Source: Chloroflexota bacterium (GTDB lineage Bacteria > Chloroflexota > Ktedonobacteria > Ktedonobacterales > Ktedonobacteraceae). Taken from it: a stretch of DNA of 5,738 bases. The notes beneath the pieces are model-generated. The model saw nothing but the letters and a program-made list of their open reading frames with translations, did no database searches and had not been told where the DNA came from. Position 1 is the first letter of the stretch. Each line of letters opens with the position of its first letter. This document shows positions 5,678-5,738 of the stretch, piece by piece. Location: NCBI GenBank assembly GCA_005879655.1, contig VBJK01000046.1:1-5738 (forward strand), in the 5' to 3' direction. The translations under genes were made by a program, and so were the position numbers.

Positions 5678-5738
5678 CTCCACTTGTTGCTCCACTGCGT
5701 TGCCCCTTTTCCTGCCTATTTGATCGGACCAGATGCCT
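5678..5738 (+). repeat. 61-bp exact terminal direct repeat, right copy
   Basis: This is identical base for base to 1-61 and ends exactly at the window end. It is part of the 3' LTR, including the TATA-like TATTTGA (5717-5723). Together with the left copy it lets the window close into a 5677-bp circle containing one LTR. Confidence 0.97.

Larger units (their letters stand above)
1..5738 (+). mobile_element. Ty3/gypsy LTR retrotransposon, chromovirus lineage (Tf1/sushi-like), nearly full length
   Basis: The window has the complete internal region of a Metaviridae element: primer-binding site, gag, pol ordered protease, reverse transcriptase, RNase H, integrase and chromodomain, then a polypurine tract, bracketed by two incomplete pieces of the same LTR. 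The order RT-RNase H-integrase separates Ty3/gypsy from Ty1/copia, and the C-terminal chromodomain defines chromoviruses. The self-complementary primer-binding site matches the Tf1/sushi group. No host gene, target-site duplication or flanking DNA is visible. Both main reading frames are uninterrupted and the catalytic residues are present, so the copy could be autonomous. A filamentous fungal host is inferred from protein style and start-codon context. A full element would be about 6166 bp if the LTR pieces are completed from each other. Confidence 0.95.
5333..5738 (+). repeat. 5' portion of the 3' LTR (most of U3)
   Basis: The LTR begins TGTGACGGG directly after the polypurine tract and the pol stop. 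Its last 61 bases repeat 1-61. Adding 62-144 from the upstream LTR gives a complete LTR of about 489 bp, so the final ~83 bp are outside the window. No gene is supported here; the open frames on either strand are short and unlike any family I recognise. It would form the 3' untranslated region of the transcript and, in the upstream LTR, the promoter region. It holds two inverted-repeat structures (5338-5351, 5385-5441) and the direct repeat CGTTGAGA (5541-5548, 5552-5559). Confidence 0.9.

Noticed and set aside
1..5738. Complete circular virus or plasmid
   Set aside because: The terminal overlap is explained by LTR sequence. There is no replication initiator, mobilisation or virion gene other than retrotransposon gag and pol.

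Overview
The window is one nearly complete LTR retrotransposon of the Ty3/gypsy superfamily (Metaviridae), in the chromodomain-bearing chromovirus lineage. It contains no host genes. The likely host is a filamentous ascomycete. This rests on the gene style (Gag with a glutamine-rich N-terminus and one zinc knuckle, Pol ending in a chromodomain), the CACAATGTC start context of gag, and a pyrimidine-rich tract followed by CA at the inferred transcription start. The host is inference from family knowledge; no flanking DNA is present to confirm it.

Layout, all on the + strand: 3' part of an LTR (1-144); inferred promoter and transcript start (about 40-83); a primer-binding site (147-158) that is a perfect 12-nt complement of the inferred transcript 5' end (82-93), pointing to Tf1/sushi-type self-priming instead of a tRNA primer; an AUG-free leader containing a diverged tandem duplication (173-279 and 289-387) whose copies form equivalent hairpins; gag (423-1625, 400 aa); a -1 frameshift signal at the gag stop (G TTA AAC then TGA, then a stem-loop at 1628-1655); pol (1622 or 1697 to 5332) with protease, reverse transcriptase, RNase H, integrase, GPY/F-like module and chromodomain in that order; a polypurine tract (5317-5329); and the 5' part of an LTR (5333-5738) with a large nested hairpin in U3.

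The first 61 bases (1-61) are identical to the last 61 (5678-5738). Joining the ends at this overlap gives a 5677-bp circle holding exactly one complete LTR of about 489 bp (345 + 144), with inverted termini TGTGACGGG / CCCCTCACA. The window therefore looks like a one-LTR circle: either real extrachromosomal retrotransposon DNA or, at least as likely, an assembly cycle caused by identical LTRs. The corresponding linear element would be about 6166 bp.

Expected working: transcription starts in the LTR and Gag is made from the first AUG. A minority of ribosomes slip -1 at the gag stop and make a Gag-Pol of about 1636 aa. The transcript's own 5' end primes minus-strand DNA, the polypurine tract primes plus-strand DNA, and integrase inserts the product, with the chromodomain probably steering it to modified chromatin. 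All reading frames and catalytic residues inspected are intact, so the copy appears young and not inactivated by repeat-induced point mutation.
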